DNA from: JASHSH01 sp036490215
GTDB taxonomy: Bacteria > Pseudomonadota > Alphaproteobacteria > Rhodospirillales > Magnetospirillaceae
Direction of reading: 5' to 3'
Assembly (NCBI GenBank): GCA_036490215.1
Contig: DASXEH010000017.1
Location: 123,369 to 187,368 of the forward strand
Length of the DNA stretch: 64,000 nucleotides
Shown here piece after piece: positions 9,035 through 18,020 of this stretch. The notes beneath the pieces are model-generated. The model did not search any database, was not told the DNA's origin, and saw only the letters and a program-made list of their open reading frames with translations. Each line of letters begins with the position of its first letter. The first letter of the stretch is position 1. A program made the position numbers and the translations under genes.

Positions 9035-9958
9035 TCAGGCTTTCTTCAGGCGATTCTGATAGACGCTCAGCTGCGCATAGGTGGCCGCCAACAAGGGCGT
9101 TGCCATCTTGGCCGCCTGTGCGCGCGCCAACAGATCACCGATGATCTGATCGGCCTCGATCGGCAGACCCTGCTGCAGATCACGATACATCGATGAGCTT
9201 TGCATCGGCGCCTTGGGCGACAGCATCTTTCCCGCCAGGGCCACGAGTTCCGGCGATGGCGCTTGCCCGACCGTCTTCACCACCGTGACGACCTCATCGA
9301 GAAAGGCGTGCATCAAATCCATGCCGCCGCTTGCCATCGCGATCTCGCCGATCGTGCCGCGCATCAGACAGTTGATGCCGCCCATCGTGGCGAGCACCAC
9401 CCACTTTTCCCACATCTCGCGCTCGATCGTGCCGGTGAGACGTGCATCGAAGCCGCAGCTGGTCATCGCCTTATCGAGCGCCGTGATCCGTGGCGTCGTC
9501 GAGCCGTCACGCTCGCCATAAGCAATCTCATGAAGCGGCGTCATCTGCACGATGCGGCCTTCGGCATCGATCGTGCCGGCGATTTTACAAAGGCCGCCGA
9601 TCACCGCTTTGGCGCCGAACTTCGCGGTCAGCACATCCATATGCCGCATGCCGTTGAGGACCGGCATGACCATCGTCTCGGGGCCAACGGCCGGCGCCAA
9701 GTCGGCAATAGCCGCGTCGAGGGCGAACGCCTTCACGGTCAGCAGGATGAAATCGAACGGCGCCTTGATTTCGTTCGCGGCGATCAGTTGCGGCGCAATT
9801 GAGAAATTGCCGTGCGGGCTGACGACCTGCAGTCCGTGCGCACGCAGATGGGCAGCACGCTGGGCACGAACGAGAAAGGTAACGTCGCGGCCGGCCGCCG
9901 CCATGCGTGCCCCGAAATAGCCGCCGGTGGCCCCGGCGCCGACGATCAGGATGCGCAT
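9035..9958 (-). CDS. 2-dehydropantoate 2-reductase family protein (ApbA/PanE-like)
   Basis: A 307-residue protein starting MRILIVGAGATGGYFG, the NADPH-binding GxGATGG loop of ketopantoate reductases. VLNGMRHMD and WEKWVVLATMGGIN are the two conserved substrate-side blocks; the second carries the expected catalytic lysine. The start at 9958 is favoured because GGAGG lies six bases upstream; the open frame from 9994 would overlap the previous gene. It reduces ketopantoate or a related 2-ketoacid in the cytosol. The gene begins 13 bases after the RND outer-membrane factor gene and is probably the last gene of that operon, an unusual context for a pantothenate enzyme. A relative with another substrate is possible. 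Confidence 0.85.
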   Translation of the reverse strand: MRILIVGAGATGGYFGARMAAAGRDVTFLVRAQRAAHLRAHGLQVVSPHGNFSIAPQLIAANEIKAPFDFILLTVKAFALDAAIADLAPAVGPETMVMPVLNGMRHMDVLTAKFGAKAVIGGLCKIAGTIDAEGRIVQMTPLHEIAYGERDGSTTPRITALDKAMTSCGFDARLTGTIEREMWEKWVVLATMGGINCLMRGTIGEIAMASGGMDLMHAFLDEVVTVVKTVGQAPSPELVALAGKMLSPKAPMQSSSMYRDLQQGLPIEADQIIGDLLARAQAAKMATPLLAATYAQLSVYQNRLKKA

Positions 9959-9971
9959 CACAAGCCTCCGG

Positions 9972-11438
9972 TCAATCACTCGCCTTTTTGACATCGGCCA
10001 GAGCCGGCAAATCCTTGTCGCTCCAGCCGCCGCCTAGCGCCTTGATCAGCAGCACGCTGGCTTCCATGCGGCGCCGCAGAATGTCGGTGGCGTTGCGCTG
10101 GTTGGTCAAGGTGACCGTCTGGGCGGTGACGACCTGGAGATAGGTGTCGCGGCCGCCGACATAGCGGTTGGTGAAGAGTTCGAGCGAATGCTTGGCCGAA
10201 GCCACCGCCTCGTCCTGCTGATGCGCTTCTTCTTCAAGGATCGCCAGGGCCGTCAGATTGTCTTCGACCTGCTGGTAAGCGTCCAGTACGGACTGACGGT
10301 AATCCGCGACCGCGGCGTCATAATTGGCCTGCGCGACCTCGTCGCCGGATCTGGCACGGCCGTTGTCGAACAGCGTCTGATTCATCGTCAGGCCGACGGC
10401 CCAGAGGAAGCTCGGCCATTCGAATAGGTCGTTGAGCCGCGCACCCTCGAAGCCGGTCTGCGCGCCGAGAATGAAGGATGGGTAGTAAGCGGCCTTGGCG
10501 ATGCCGATCCGCTCGTTGGCCTGCGCGACGCGCCGTTCGGCCGCAGCGATATCGGGGCGGCGCTGCAACAATTCGGACGGAATGCCGACAGGAATCGGCG
10601 GCTGGTGCAGATCGAGCGGCGACGGCGCCAATTTGAACACCGCCGGCTGATCGCCAACCAGGACGGCAATCGCATGTTCCAGCTGCGCGCGCTGCACGGT
10701 GACCTCGGTGGCCTGGACGCGCGTGGTGTCGAGCTGCGTCTTGGCCTGAGCGACGTCGGAGTCCGGCGCGGCGCCGCCCTCGGCGCGATTCTGGGTCAGC
10801 TGCAACGCGTCGGCGAAGTTCTTCACCGAGTCGTCGAGCAGCTTCTTCTGCGAGTCGGCGCTGCGCAGGTCGAAATAGTCGAGCGCGAGTTCCGCATGCA
10901 TCAGCAGCGTCACGGTTTGCAGATCGGCCGCTGCCGCCTGGGCTTCTTCGGCCGACTGATTGACGGTGTGCTCGACGCGTCCCCAGACGTCGAATTCATA
11001 GCTGGCATTGAGCGGGATATTGAAGTCGCCCGTGGTGTGCGTGTTGGCGAAATACGGCCGCTCGTTCGACCAGCGCAGCGAATCAGCATAAGGATTGACA
11101 GTAACGGTCGGCAGTTCTGCCGACCGGGCATAGCCCACCGCCGCCTTGGCGGCCTGGTAGTGAGCCGCGGCAGACTTGAGCGTCTGGTTGGCGGTGGAGA
11201 GCTTGTCCTCAAGCGCGTTGAGCTGCGGATCGTTGAAGGCCTCCCACCACTTGCCGCGCAGGGTGCGGTCGGCCGGCTGCGCCTGGTTCCAGGCCCCGAC
11301 ATTGGCGACGTTATTGGCCGGCGCGGCGCCATAGGCCGGCGCCTGCTCGACCTGAGGCCGTTCGTATTGGGGGCCGAGCAGACAGCCAGCCGTCAGCGCC
11401 GCCGCCAGCGGCGGGACGACGAAATGGAGATATCTCAT
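9972..11438 (-). CDS. RND efflux outer-membrane lipoprotein factor (NodT/OprM family)
   Basis: A 488-residue TolC-type channel. The N-terminus is a lipoprotein signal with lipobox LTAGC (Cys19), followed by LGPQYERP, the usual NodT/OprM opening. Long heptad-like Ala/Gln stretches (for example AAHYQAAKAAVGYARSAELP) form the periplasmic alpha-barrel. It overlaps the adaptor gene by four bases (ATGA), showing translational coupling. It forms the outer-membrane exit duct of the tripartite pump encoded with the two upstream genes. Confidence 0.95.
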   Translation of the reverse strand: MRYLHFVVPPLAAALTAGCLLGPQYERPQVEQAPAYGAAPANNVANVGAWNQAQPADRTLRGKWWEAFNDPQLNALEDKLSTANQTLKSAAAHYQAAKAAVGYARSAELPTVTVNPYADSLRWSNERPYFANTHTTGDFNIPLNASYEFDVWGRVEHTVNQSAEEAQAAAADLQTVTLLMHAELALDYFDLRSADSQKKLLDDSVKNFADALQLTQNRAEGGAAPDSDVAQAKTQLDTTRVQATEVTVQRAQLEHAIAVLVGDQPAVFKLAPSPLDLHQPPIPVGIPSELLQRRPDIAAAERRVAQANERIGIAKAAYYPSFILGAQTGFEGARLNDLFEWPSFLWAVGLTMNQTLFDNGRARSGDEVAQANYDAAVADYRQSVLDAYQQVEDNLTALAILEEEAHQQDEAVASAKHSLELFTNRYVGGRDTYLQVVTAQTVTLTNQRNATDILRRRMEASVLLIKALGGGWSDKDLPALADVKKASD

Positions 11439-12688
11439 TTCGCCGGGCCAGCCTGTTGCGCTTGCGCCTGCTGCTGCGGTGTAGCCATCGCAACCGTGGC
11501 GCCATCGAGCAGCGAATCGGATGGGTTGAGGATCACCGTCTCGGACGTCGACAGACCCGACACGATTTCGACGCGGTCACCATAGTCGCGGCCGATCGTC
11601 ACCGGCACCAGCTTGGCGTGGCCGTCGCGGATCACGGCGAGGCGCAAGCCTTCTTTGCGGAAGATCAGCGTGTTCGACGGCACTGTCACCGATTGCACGG
11701 TGCGCGACAGGCTGAGATGGACGAAAGCGTAGGAGCCCGGCAGCAACTGGTCGTCGCCATTATTGACGTCCACTTCGACCAGCAAGGTGCGCGTGGTTGC
11801 ATCGATCGCATTGGCGGTGCGGACCAGCGTGCCCTTGAAGGTCTGGCCCGGATACTCGTCCAGCGTCAGCGTCGCCGGATCGCCGGTATGAGCGTCGCGC
11901 GAATAGACTTCCGGCAACTGCACGAACACGCGCAGCTTGTCGGTCGAGGAGAGGTGGAACAGTTCGCGCGAGACCGAATTGGCACCCGCATCGATCAAGG
12001 CGCCAATATCGGTATTGCGCGCGGTGATCACACCGTCGAAGGGCGCGAAGACCTTCTCATAGGACTGCAGCCGTTCCAGCCGCGCCACATTGGCCTCCTG
12101 CGAGGCTGTCGTCGCCTTGGCGGCCATGAAGGCGCCGACGGCGTTGTCGCGATCCTGGGTGGCGACAGAGCGCGTCTTCAGCAGGTCTTCGTTACGGGTG
12201 GCGGTGATCTCGGCCAGCTTCAGATGCGCCTGGGCGATTTCGAGGTCGGCGCGGGCCACGCGGAGCTGTTCGTCGATTTCGGGCGTGTCGATTTCGGCCA
12301 ACAGATCGCCACGCTTCACCTTGGCGCCGATATCGAAATACCACTTCTTCAGATAGCCGTTGGTGCGCGCATAGATCGGCGTATCGGTGAAGGCCTGGGT
12401 GCTGCCCGGCAGCACCACCGTTTCGTTCGGCGCACCCGGCGTCGGATGCACGGTATTGACGCTCGGCGTCGCCGATTCCTCGGTCGTCTTGGCCAGGGCC
12501 TCTTCGGCGGTCGCGCGGTCGCGGATGCCCATATACACGGCGACACCCAGCACCACCACGGCGACAGCCAGAATCACCAGACCCTTGCCGCGGCCGCGGC
12601 GCTGCGACGGCGGACGATATCCGGCCGGACGGCTGTGTGCCGCGTTCAATCCATCATTGCCATCAGGCGTCATCGTCGTCTCCGTCAT
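11435..12688 (-). CDS. RND efflux periplasmic adaptor (membrane-fusion protein)
   Basis: A 417-residue HlyD/AcrA-type adaptor. After a cytosolic tail of about 30 residues there is one anchor helix (LVILAVAVVVLGVAVYMGI), then the lipoyl-like half motif YLKKWYFDIGAKVKRGDLLA, a coiled hairpin, and FAPFDGVITARNTDIGALI, the second lipoyl half. Beta-barrel and membrane-proximal domains follow (VFVHLSLSRTVQSVTVPS-type sequence). The C-terminus is Gln/Ala-rich. It overlaps the permease gene by four bases upstream and the outer-membrane factor gene by four bases downstream, so the three are one coupled operon. Confidence 0.95.
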   Translation of the reverse strand: MTETTMTPDGNDGLNAAHSRPAGYRPPSQRRGRGKGLVILAVAVVVLGVAVYMGIRDRATAEEALAKTTEESATPSVNTVHPTPGAPNETVVLPGSTQAFTDTPIYARTNGYLKKWYFDIGAKVKRGDLLAEIDTPEIDEQLRVARADLEIAQAHLKLAEITATRNEDLLKTRSVATQDRDNAVGAFMAAKATTASQEANVARLERLQSYEKVFAPFDGVITARNTDIGALIDAGANSVSRELFHLSSTDKLRVFVQLPEVYSRDAHTGDPATLTLDEYPGQTFKGTLVRTANAIDATTRTLLVEVDVNNGDDQLLPGSYAFVHLSLSRTVQSVTVPSNTLIFRKEGLRLAVIRDGHAKLVPVTIGRDYGDRVEIVSGLSTSETVILNPSDSLLDGATVAMATPQQQAQAQQAGPAK

Positions 12689-15600
12689 ACCGTCGTCGGT
12701 TCCGGGGTCCCGGCTACCGGTTTGCTATGGCGATGCAGCAGGCTGAACACCGCCGGCACGAAAATCAATGTAGCCACCGTGGCCAGAATCAAACCGCCGA
12801 TCACGGCGCGGCCGAGCGGCGCGTTTTCCTCGCCGCCCTCGCCCATGCCCAGCGCCATCGGGATCATGCCGATGATCATCGCCAGTGCGGTCATCAACAC
12901 GGGGCGCAGACGGGTGTAACCCGCTTCGATCGAGGCACGGACCGCGTCCCCATGCTCGGCCAACCGTTCACGGGCGAAGGATACCACAAGAATGGCGTTG
13001 GCGGTGGCCACACCCATACACATGATCGCGCCCATCAGGGCCGGCACACTCAGGGTGGTATGGGTGAAGAAGAGGAACAACACGATACCGGCCAGGGCGC
13101 CCGGTAGAGCGGTGATGATGATGAAGGGGTCCAGCCACGACTGGAAGTTGATCACGATCAGCATGTAGACCAGCACGATCGAGAAGACGAGGCCGCCCAC
13201 CAGGCTGGTGTAAGAGCTCTGCATCGTCGTGATCTGGCCGCGCACGGTGATGAAGGTGCCGCGCGGCAAGGTCTTCTTTGCCTCATCGACGATCTTGGTG
13301 ATGTCGGTATTAGCCGCACCCAGGTCGCGGTCCTGCACGGCGGCGTAGACGTCGACCACACGGCGGATGTTGTAGTGCGAGATCAGCTGCACCTCGCTCG
13401 AGCGATGGATCGTCGCCACGTTGCCCAAGATCTCGTGGGTCTTGCCGCCGATCGCGCTGATCGGGATGTTCTGCAAATCTTGGATCGACTGCATGTCGTA
13501 TTGCGGCGTCAGCGCGACCAGGTTGTAGTTCACGCCGTTCTCCCAATTGAGGAAGAACATCGGCGTCACCTGGCTGCTGCCGCTCAGCATGTTGAGCACG
13601 CTGTTGGCCACGTCGCGCTCGACCAGGCCGCCTTGCTGCGCCTTGGTGCGATCCACCGCCACGTTGAACGAGGGATAGTCGAAGGGTTGCTGAACGCGCG
13701 CATCGGCGATGCCGGGCACATGGCGCAGCTTATCGAGCAGCTCGGTCGCGATCTGGTGATCGGCATCGAGATCGTTGCCTTCGACCTGGACATCGATCGG
13801 CGAGGGAATGCCGAAGTTCAGGATCTGGGTCACGATATCGGCCGGCAGGAAATAGAACATCACGCCCGGGAATTGCTTGGGCAAGTCGACACGCAGCTTG
13901 CGCACATAGTCGGCGGTCGGCACATGATCGGGCTTCAGCGTCATCAGCACATCGGCATCGCCGGCGCCCACCGTGCCCGAGGTCGAATGCGAGTAATTGA
14001 TCGTGCTGTAAGGCAGGCCGATATTGTCGAGGATGGTGTCGAGATCGTGCGGGATTTCGGTGCGCACATAGGCCTCGATCTGATCGGCCAGATTGGCCGT
14101 TTCTTCGATGCGCGTGCCTGACTTGGCGCGGAAGTGAAGGATGATCTGCCCGTTATCGGTGTCGGGAAAGAAATTCTGCCCCAAAAACGGCACCAGCACG
14201 AAGCAGGCGAGGCAGGCAAAGAAGAAACCCGGGATGAAGAACGCGCGTCGCGCCACCAGGGTCGTCAGCAAGTTCTGGTACCACGCGCGGAACGACTCGA
14301 AGCCGCGGTCGAAACTGCGCTGCATCATCACCAGCGGATTGCGGGTCGGCCGATCGCCGTGGGGCTTGGCGCGCAGCAGATACATGGCCAGAGTCGCGAC
14401 CAGGGTGCGCGACAGGAAGTAGGACCAGATCATCGCGAAGACGACTGCCTCGGCCAGCGGCACGAAGAGATATTTCGCCACACCGCCGAGGAAGAACATC
14501 GGCAGGAACACCACGCAGATACAGAGCGTGGCCACCAGCGACGGCACGGCAATCTGCGCCGCACCTTCGAGGATGGCCTTGTTCAGCTCATGCCCTTCCT
14601 CGAGATGGCGCTCCATGTTCTCGATGGTGACGGTCGCGTTATCGACCAAGACGCCCACCGCCAGGGCGAGACCGCCGAGCGTCATGATGTTGATCGTCTC
14701 GCCGAGCGCGCTCAACACGATCACCGCGCCCAGGATCGAGAGCGGGATCGACACGGCGATGATGATCGTGCTGCGCCAGCTGCCGAGGAAGATCAGGATC
14801 ATCGCCGCGGTCAGGCAGGTGGCGATTACCGCCTCGCGGATCACACCCGACACCGCCGCGCTGACGAAGATGGATTGGTCCGCCAGCAGCGCGACCTTGA
14901 GATCGGGCGGCAGCGTCTGTTTGGCGCGTTCCAGCGCTGCGCGGACACCGGACACCACGTCGATGGTCGAGGCGTTGCCGGCCTTCAGCACGCTGAACAT
15001 TACGCCGCGCTGGCCGTTCTGCCGCACCACGTTGGTCTGCGGTGTGAAGGCGTCGCTGACCGTGGCTACGTCGCGTAGATAGACCATCGTGCTGCCGACC
15101 AGTTTGATCGGCAGGCCGTTCAATTCCTCGGATGTACGCGGTGCGCCGTTGAGGCGCGCGTCGTATTCGAATTCGCCGATCTTCGCCGTGCCCGACGGCA
15201 GCACGAGATTCTGACTGGCGACGGCGTTGAGCACGTCGAGCGGCGCGATCCCCTTGGCCTGCATCAGGCCCGGGTTCATGAAGATCATCATCTGGCGCTG
15301 CTTGCCGCCATAGGGATACGGCATCACCGCGCCCGGCACCGTGACCAACTGCGGCCGCAGGAAGTTCACCGCCGTGTCGAACAGCCGCTGCTCGGGCAGG
15401 GTCGGGCTGGAAAGGCCCAGCTGTACGATCGGCACCGAAGAGGCGCTGTAGTTGATGATCAGCGGCGGCAGCGTGCCCGGCGGCATGCTGCGCAGCGCCG
15501 TCTGCGAGATAGCGGTGATCTGCGCATTGGCGAGATCGAGGCTCGAATGCGGCTGCAGGAAGACCTTGATGATCGCCGTGCCGTTGATCGTGGTCGACTC

Positions 15601-15843
15601 GATATGCTCGATATTGTCGACCGTCGTGGTCAGGATGCGCTCATAGCCCGAGGTGATGCGGCCCTCGACCTCTTCGGGATTGAGACCGGTGTAGCCCCAG
15701 GCGATGGCGACGACGGGGATATCGATACTGGGGAAGATGTCGGTCGGCGTGCGCAGGATGACGATCGGGCTGATGATCAGGATCATCAGGGCCAGAACGA
15801 TAAAGGTATAGGGCCGGGTTAACGCGACACGGACGAGCCACAC
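12685..15843 (-). CDS. RND efflux permease (HAE1-like), altered proton-relay residues
   Basis: About 1052 residues, the usual size for an AcrB-type inner-membrane proton/drug antiporter with two six-helix halves and two large periplasmic loops. I place the start at the GTG at 15843 because it gives the family N-terminus (VWLVRVALTRPYTFIVLALM) and GGGGAG-like sequence lies just upstream; the frame is open with an ATG at 15897. Helix 4 reads VLVDNATVTIENM, so the position matching AcrB Asp407 is Asp401 but Asp408 is Asn402. Helix 10 reads GVATANAILVVSF, where AcrB has a Lys (940). Export therefore either uses a different proton path or this is a known variant subgroup. It leads the operon with adaptor and outer-membrane factor. 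Confidence 0.93.
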   Translation of the reverse strand: MWLVRVALTRPYTFIVLALMILIISPIVILRTPTDIFPSIDIPVVAIAWGYTGLNPEEVEGRITSGYERILTTTVDNIEHIESTTINGTAIIKVFLQPHSSLDLANAQITAISQTALRSMPPGTLPPLIINYSASSVPIVQLGLSSPTLPEQRLFDTAVNFLRPQLVTVPGAVMPYPYGGKQRQMMIFMNPGLMQAKGIAPLDVLNAVASQNLVLPSGTAKIGEFEYDARLNGAPRTSEELNGLPIKLVGSTMVYLRDVATVSDAFTPQTNVVRQNGQRGVMFSVLKAGNASTIDVVSGVRAALERAKQTLPPDLKVALLADQSIFVSAAVSGVIREAVIATCLTAAMILIFLGSWRSTIIIAVSIPLSILGAVIVLSALGETINIMTLGGLALAVGVLVDNATVTIENMERHLEEGHELNKAILEGAAQIAVPSLVATLCICVVFLPMFFLGGVAKYLFVPLAEAVVFAMIWSYFLSRTLVATLAMYLLRAKPHGDRPTRNPLVMMQRSFDRGFESFRAWYQNLLTTLVARRAFFIPGFFFACLACFVLVPFLGQNFFPDTDNGQIILHFRAKSGTRIEETANLADQIEAYVRTEIPHDLDTILDNIGLPYSTINYSHSTSGTVGAGDADVLMTLKPDHVPTADYVRKLRVDLPKQFPGVMFYFLPADIVTQILNFGIPSPIDVQVEGNDLDADHQIATELLDKLRHVPGIADARVQQPFDYPSFNVAVDRTKAQQGGLVERDVANSVLNMLSGSSQVTPMFFLNWENGVNYNLVALTPQYDMQSIQDLQNIPISAIGGKTHEILGNVATIHRSSEVQLISHYNIRRVVDVYAAVQDRDLGAANTDITKIVDEAKKTLPRGTFITVRGQITTMQSSYTSLVGGLVFSIVLVYMLIVINFQSWLDPFIIITALPGALAGIVLFLFFTHTTLSVPALMGAIMCMGVATANAILVVSFARERLAEHGDAVRASIEAGYTRLRPVLMTALAMIIGMIPMALGMGEGGEENAPLGRAVIGGLILATVATLIFVPAVFSLLHRHSKPVAGTPEPTTV

Positions 15844-16513
15844 GGTACTGCTACTCCCCACTCTCCAGCACCTGGCCATCCCAGCCAGGACCGACACGAC
15901 GCCGCGTTCCGTCCCTGAGAGCGGGATGGGTTAGCGGCGGATGGCGGAACGAAGTCGTCACCGAGGCCGCCTGCCCCATCTCACAGTTGGCGCGATGCTA
16001 CCGGGCATGCCGCGCGCTGTCAGTACCGGAAGAACCCCTTCATAGCTGCGATGCAACTAATCCCATCGCTGCAGTGTGCCAATTAAAAAAAGCCCCATTT
16101 TCTTGAACCGGCAGCACTGCGGGCGCGATTCTCTGCAAGGCCTGATAAGGAATCCTCTATTATCGTGTAACAGCCGTGTTTCAGGCACCGCAATGGCGGC
16201 GTGGACCGTCTCAATCGCTGGACGTGAGACATGTGTCTCGCGATCGAATTGGCTCACCTCGATTGCCATACTCAGTCTCGGTTCGACTCATTCCAATGCG
16301 CGCGTCCAGGAGGCCGTTTTGACGGTGGTCAAACAGATGGGAGACCGTGCTTCATTGGTTAATTATTGAGCAACCCTGCGTGATTCCTTGGGAATCGGAC
16401 GAAAATCTTTGCCTGCGGATGACAAGATCGGGTTGCGGGGCTTAGGAGCCTCCCGCATAATCCGCGCAAAACAAAAAGAAAAACCCGGGGAAACAGCTGG
16501 GCGACGGGCTTCA
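15844..16513. other. Intergenic region between RND operon and Liv operon
   Basis: About 670 bases between divergent operons. Short frames here have no recognisable protein features and poor starts. It must hold the promoters of both operons. I see no convincing repeat, tRNA or mobile element. Its right end supplies the leader of the livG-like gene. Confidence 0.5.
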
Positions 16514-17287
16514 ATGACCGACGATGTCATCATAGAAACGCGAGCCTTGACCAAGGAGTTCGCGGGTTTCGTCGCGGTAAGCACCGTCGACCTGAAGGTT
16601 CGCAAGGGCGATATCCACGCCCTGATCGGACCGAATGGCGCGGGCAAGACGACATTCTTCAATCTCATAACGAAGTTTTTAGTCCCCACCCGCGGACAGA
16701 TTTTCTACAAGGGCCAGGACATCACCTTCGAAAAGCCATGCTTCACCGCGCGGCGTGGCCTTGTGCGCTCGTTCCAGATTTCGGCGGTGTTCCCGCACCT
16801 CACCGTGCTTGAGAATGTGCGCATCGCGCTGCAACGGAAACTGGGCACCTCGTTCCATTTCTGGCGGTCGGAAAAAAGCCTCAACGTGCTCAATGCCCGC
16901 GCCCAGGAATTGCTCGAGGCCGTCGATCTCGGCCCCTTCGCGTCGCACGCCACCGTCTCGCTGCCCTATGGCCGAAAACGGGCGCTGGAAATCGCCACGA
17001 CGCTCGCCATGGACCCCGAGGTGATGCTGCTCGACGAGCCGACCCAGGGGATGGGCCACGAAGACGTAGCCCGGATCACCGACCTCATCAAAAAAGCTGC
17101 CTCCAACCGCACCGTGCTCATGGTCGAGCACAATATGAATGTCGTCTCGACCATCGCGGACACGATCACCGTGCTGCAGCGCGGCCAGATCATCGCCGAA
17201 GGCCCCTATTCGGTCGTCTCAAAGAACCCGCAGGTGATGGAAGCCTATATGGGCACCACCGTCGGCGCGCTGCAGGGGGCGCATTGA
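16514..17287 (+). CDS. livG: Branched-chain amino-acid ABC transporter ATP-binding protein LivG-like
   Basis: A 257-residue ABC ATPase. Walker A is GPNGAGKTT, the Q-loop region contains RSFQISAVFPHLTVLENV, the LSGGQ position reads SLPYGRKRALEIA (a degenerate signature common in LivG proteins), Walker B is EVMLLDEPTQGM and the switch histidine is in MVEHNMNVV. The C-terminal tail with NPQVMEAYMG is the LivG hallmark. The frame is open from 16388 but the Met at 16514 begins the family sequence. Its stop overlaps the next start by one base (TGATG). It energises uptake with the livF-like subunit. Confidence 0.93.
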   Translation: MTDDVIIETRALTKEFAGFVAVSTVDLKVRKGDIHALIGPNGAGKTTFFNLITKFLVPTRGQIFYKGQDITFEKPCFTARRGLVRSFQISAVFPHLTVLENVRIALQRKLGTSFHFWRSEKSLNVLNARAQELLEAVDLGPFASHATVSLPYGRKRALEIATTLAMDPEVMLLDEPTQGMGHEDVARITDLIKKAASNRTVLMVEHNMNVVSTIADTITVLQRGQIIAEGPYSVVSKNPQVMEAYMGTTVGALQGAH

Positions 17288-17994
17288 TGGCGCAGGACGA
17301 GATTTTGCGCGTCAGCGACCTGCACGCCTTCTATGGCGAGTCGCATATCCTGCACGGCGTCGATTTCAGCGTGAACAAGGGCGAGGTGGTCACCCTGCTC
17401 GGCCGTAACGGCGCGGGCCGCACCACGACACTGAAAGCGATCCTTGGCCTGGTCGGACGCCGCACCGGCTCGATCAAGGTCAACGGCCAGGAGGCGATCG
17501 GCCTGCCGCCGCATCGCATCGCCCATCTCGGCATCGGCTATTGTCCCGAGGAGCGCGGCATCTTCTCGGCACTGTCGACCGAAGAGAACCTGTTGCTGCC
17601 GCCCAAGGTCGCCGATGGCGGCATGAGCGAAGACGAACTCTACGAGATGTTCCCCAATCTCAAGGAACGCCGCGCCAGCCAGGGCACGAGGCTCTCGGGC
17701 GGCGAACAACAGATGCTGGCGGTGGCGCGCATCCTGCGTACCGGTGCACAACTGCTGCTGCTCGACGAAATTTCAGAAGGCTTGGCGCCGGTGATCGTGC
17801 AAGCGCTGGCCCGCATGATCCGCACGCTGCGCGAAAAAGGCTACACGATCGTGATGGTCGAGCAGAACTTCGCCTTCGCCGCACCGCTGGCGGATCGCTT
17901 TTACGTCATGGAGCATGGCCGCATCGTTGAAGGCTTTCCGCTTTCCGAGCTCAACAACAAGATGGGCATGCTGCGCGAGTTTCTCGGAGTTTAA
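17287..17994 (+). CDS. livF: Branched-chain amino-acid ABC transporter ATP-binding protein LivF-like, Arg in Walker A
   Basis: A 235-residue ABC ATPase with LivF features: DLHAFYGESHILHGVDF at the start, signature RLSGGEQQMLAVARIL, Walker B LLLLDEISEGLAP and MVEQNFAFAAPLADR near the switch. Walker A reads GRNGAGRTT, with Arg where Lys is expected to bind the ATP phosphates. I have a recollection that some LivF subgroups carry Arg here, so it need not be inactive. Translationally coupled to livG and followed 26 bases later by the binding-protein gene. Confidence 0.92.
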   Translation: MAQDEILRVSDLHAFYGESHILHGVDFSVNKGEVVTLLGRNGAGRTTTLKAILGLVGRRTGSIKVNGQEAIGLPPHRIAHLGIGYCPEERGIFSALSTEENLLLPPKVADGGMSEDELYEMFPNLKERRASQGTRLSGGEQQMLAVARILRTGAQLLLLDEISEGLAPVIVQALARMIRTLREKGYTIVMVEQNFAFAAPLADRFYVMEHGRIVEGFPLSELNNKMGMLREFLGV

Positions 17995-18020
17995 TTCAAG
18001 GTGTCACAAGGGAGGACAGG

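Noticed and set aside
11456..12919. A 487-codon plus-strand frame
   Set aside because: It is antisense to the RND adaptor gene and has no recognisable domain.
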